NCBI GenBank assembly: GCA_017935825.1
Contig: JAGBGW010000171.1
Span: 1-6,797, forward strand
Source of the DNA: Clostridia bacterium
GTDB lineage: Bacteria; Bacillota; Clostridia; Christensenellales; Maliibacteriaceae
Direction: 5' to 3'
DNA: 6,797 bases
Part shown: one piece after another, positions 5,302-6,797 of the stretch
How the letters are laid out: each line of letters begins with the position of its first letter
Numbering within the stretch: position 1 is the first letter of the stretch
Notes under the pieces: generated by a model
What the model was told of the DNA's origin: nothing
What the model saw: the letters and a program-made list of their open reading frames with translations, nothing else
The model's database searches: none
Translations under genes and position numbers: made by a program

Positions 5302-6186
5302 TTATACCTTCTCCGATTCTTTCTCGCCAAAAAGACCGGTGGGCTTGAAGATCAGGATCACGATCAGCAGAGCAAAGGTGAATGCATCGCTGAAGGTGGT
5401 GTAACCCAGAGCCTTGATGATGTTTTCGCAGATACCGATGATAAATGCACCGATAACTGCACCGGGGATGGAACCGATACCGCCGAATACTGCCGCAACG
5501 AATGCCTTCAGACCGGGCATTGCACCGATGGTGGGCGTAACGGTGGTATAACGTGAAAAGTACAGAATGGAACCGATCGCAGCCAGGAAAGAGCCGATGA
5601 TAAAGGTGGTGGAAATAACACGGTTGATGTTAATACCCATCAGCTGGCTGGTTTCAAAATCACGGGATACAGCACGCATTGCCATACCGATTTTGGTCCG
5701 TTTGATCAGAACGACCAGTGCGATGATCAAAACGATGGTCAAAATGGGGGTGATAATGGTAATGCGGGACGTGGAAACCGGACCGATCTGTACGGAATCG
5801 CTGATCCAGGGAATTTCGGGGTAGATCTTTGCAAGGCCGCCGGTGACATACCATGCAAAGTTCTGCAGAAGGTAAGATACACCGATTGCAGAAATCATAA
5901 CCGACATACGGGGTGCGGAGCGAAGGGGCTTATAAGCCACGCGCTCGATCAGCACGCCAAGTACCACGGTCAAAATAATGACCAAAGGCAGGGAAATATA
6001 AAGCGGCAGCGAAGCAGATGCATATACCATAATGAAGCCTGCGATCATGAAAAGGTCGCCGTGGGCGAAGTTGATCAGGCGCAGGATGCCGTAGACCATG
6101 GTATAGCCGATTGCAATCAATGCATACTGACCGCCGACGGAAATACCCGTCAGAAGATACGGCAGATTTGCAACAATGAAATCCAT
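5302..6186 (-). CDS. livH: Branched-chain amino acid ABC transporter permease LivH
   Basis: This 294-residue permease is the partner of LivM. It is almost entirely hydrophobic, with about eight membrane segments. Family motifs: GYTMVYGILRLINFAHGDLF (27-46), YKPLR (85-89), the ATPase-coupling loop KIGMAMRAVSRDFETSQLMG (165-184), GGIGSIPGAVIGA (235-247) and the C-terminal FKPTGLFGE (280-288). Length is normal for LivH. The ATG at 6186 is supported by AGGAGG (6200-6195) with an 8-nt spacer and by the usual protein start. Longer in-frame starts at 6219 (ATG) and 6243 (TTG) exist, but they lack a ribosome binding site and would add a non-family leader. It is the first gene after the livJ terminator, so its level should depend on how much transcription reads through. 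Confidence 0.95.
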   Translation of the reverse strand: MDFIVANLPYLLTGISVGGQYALIAIGYTMVYGILRLINFAHGDLFMIAGFIMVYASASLPLYISLPLVIILTVVLGVLIERVAYKPLRSAPRMSVMISAIGVSYLLQNFAWYVTGGLAKIYPEIPWISDSVQIGPVSTSRITIITPILTIVLIIALVVLIKRTKIGMAMRAVSRDFETSQLMGININRVISTTFIIGSFLAAIGSILYFSRYTTVTPTIGAMPGLKAFVAAVFGGIGSIPGAVIGAFIIGICENIIKALGYTTFSDAFTFALLIVILIFKPTGLFGEKESEKV

Positions 6187-6215
6187 AAAGGATGCCTCCT
6201 GTTCGTGCAGGAAAG

Positions 6216-6300
6216 CCATAAAAAGATATCGGGCTACCGACAAAAGAATACGGAAAAAATGCGCGGCACGGGATGCCCCAGCCGCGCAATCTTTTTATGG
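6216..6300 (-). repeat. Perfect 12-bp inverted repeat enclosing the livJ-livH terminator
   Basis: CCATAAAAAGAT at 6216-6227 has its exact reverse complement ATCTTTTTATGG at 6289-6300. In the minus-strand RNA the right arm comes immediately before the terminator stem, and the left arm lies about 16 nt before the livH ribosome binding site. Pairing of the arms would enclose the terminator hairpin in a larger stem. It would also compete with pairing between the A-run and the U-run of the terminator itself. A function is inference; the repeat itself is exact. Confidence 0.6.
6254..6297 (-). terminator. Intrinsic terminator or attenuator between livJ and livH
   Basis: An 8-bp GC-rich stem (TGCGCGGC at 6260-6267 paired with GCCGCGCA at 6281-6288) encloses a 13-nt loop, within which GGG and CCC can pair further. 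On the minus strand it is followed by a T-run at 6259-6254. An A-run on the other side could extend the stem, or make it work in both directions. It lies 17 nt after the livJ stop and about 68 nt before the livH start. Partial termination here would yield more binding protein than permease, a common layout for ABC importers. Confidence 0.88.
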
Positions 6301-6313
6301 ATTCCTATGACAA

Positions 6314-6797
6314 TTAGTCGATGTCAGCAACAGTCTGGGTCTTAATGAAGGTGAATGCAACGTTTACAGTGTCAACACCCTTGATGTAAGCCATGTCCTT
6401 GTTTGCATCGCCGGTCTCGTTGAAGGTGATTGCACCGGTAACGCCCTCGTAGGAAACGCCGGCAAGTGCATCACGGATTGCTTCGGGATCGGAGGAACCT
6501 GCTGCCTTGATTGCCTCGATAGCAACCATGTATGCATCGTAACCAAGTGCGGAAACTGCAGCAACGATATCGTTGTCGCCGTTGTTGGTCAGGTTCTGTG
6601 CGTCGGAGTTAAGGAAATCCTTGAAGCCCTGAACAAAGTCAGCTGCGATGGTGGAAGAAGTGTCATTCTCATCGAAGAAGGTGGAGCAGTAAACCTGTGC
6701 GTCGGAACCTTCAGCAGCGTTGAGGATAACGGAGCTTTCCCAAGTATCACCTGCAAGAAGCGGGATCTGAACGCCCTCGTCGATTGCCTGGGTGATG
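6314..6797 (-). CDS. livJ: Branched-chain amino acid-binding protein LivJ, C-terminal part (runs off the right edge)
   Basis: The reading frame is open from the right edge to the TAA at 6314-6316, giving the last 160 residues of an extracytoplasmic binding protein of the LivJ/LivK type (Peripla_BP_6 fold). Recognisable parts: the opening AIDEGVQIPLLAGDTWES, like the helix, strand and ligand-lobe segment of the family; LGYDAYMVAIEAIKAAGSSD, the usual helix before the last lobe crossing; and ALAGVSYEGVTGAITFNETG, matching the GvtGxixFdexG motif near the C-terminus. In Gram-positives this protein is normally a lipoprotein anchored outside the membrane; the signal peptide and lipobox would lie beyond the window. 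Codon choice is strongly biased (AAC, ATC, GAC, GCA, GTT), as expected for a highly expressed gene. The gene is followed by a terminator and then the permease genes, which supports the role. The actual ligand (Leu/Ile/Val or another small molecule) is not shown. Confidence 0.92.
   Translation of the reverse strand, partial: ITQAIDEGVQIPLLAGDTWESSVILNAAEGSDAQVYCSTFFDENDTSSTIAADFVQGFKDFLNSDAQNLTNNGDNDIVAAVSALGYDAYMVAIEAIKAAGSSDPEAIRDALAGVSYEGVTGAITFNETGDANKDMAYIKGVDTVNVAFTFIKTQTVADID

Noticed and set aside
5298..5330. N-terminal extension of LivM to a TTG at 5330
   Set aside because: It would place the GGAGAAGG ribosome binding site inside the gene and overlap livH; the ATG at 5297 fits better.
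4641..5348. Long plus-strand open frame (235 codons) opposite livM, rich in Cys, His, Lys and Asp
   Set aside because: The odd composition is what results from reading a hydrophobic permease gene backwards. LivM on the minus strand is certain.
6187..6243. N-terminal extension of LivH by up to 19 residues (TTG at 6243 or ATG at 6219)
   Set aside because: The ATG at 6186 has an AGGAGG site and gives the normal LivH start; the longer starts lack a ribosome binding site and overlap regulatory sequence.

Overview
The window comes from a low-to-mid GC Gram-positive anaerobe, most likely a gut-type clostridium (Clostridia, perhaps Oscillospirales). This rests on strong AGGAGG-type ribosome binding sites, the style of the liv proteins, and a glycosyltransferase and acyltransferase that resemble Firmicutes families. 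The genus cannot be fixed from the sequence. Every convincing gene lies on the minus strand, so transcription runs from high to low coordinates.

Right block (2630-6797): a branched-chain amino acid ABC importer in the order livJ (C-terminal part only, running off the right edge), livH, livM, livG, livF. A GC-rich intrinsic terminator separates livJ from livH. Such an arrangement usually lets the abundant binding protein be made in excess of the membrane and ATPase parts. The livH, livM, livG and livF genes are packed with a 4-nt gap, a 1-nt overlap and a 4-nt overlap, and each has its own good ribosome binding site. The block closes with an 18-bp palindromic terminator at 2584-2620. LivJ captures the amino acid outside the membrane, LivH and LivM form the channel, and LivG and LivF hydrolyse ATP.

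Left block (1-2360): a compact run of genes that looks like membrane-lipid metabolism. In transcription order these are a YjdF/DUF2238 membrane protein, a small acyltransferase related to staphylococcal CrtO, a processive-diacylglycerol-glucosyltransferase-like enzyme (MGDG synthase fold, GT28), and the first 16 codons of a diacylglycerol kinase-like gene that leaves the window on the left. The neighbours suggest that diacylglycerol is glycosylated, perhaps acylated on the sugar, and that free diacylglycerol is recycled to phosphatidate. That pathway is inferred from context, not shown.

The 223-base gap between the two blocks (2361-2583) should hold the promoter of the lipid block, but no strong sigma-A promoter is visible. 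It does contain a 45-codon open frame and a ribosome binding site placed before a two-codon ATG-TTT-TGA frame; both are weak candidates.

No mobile element, CRISPR array, tRNA or rRNA was seen. Most of the window is ordinary. The points most worth checking are the CrtO-like enzyme in a lipid operon without visible carotenoid genes, a perfect 12-bp inverted repeat around the livJ-livH terminator, and a basic insertion of about 24 residues in LivG.
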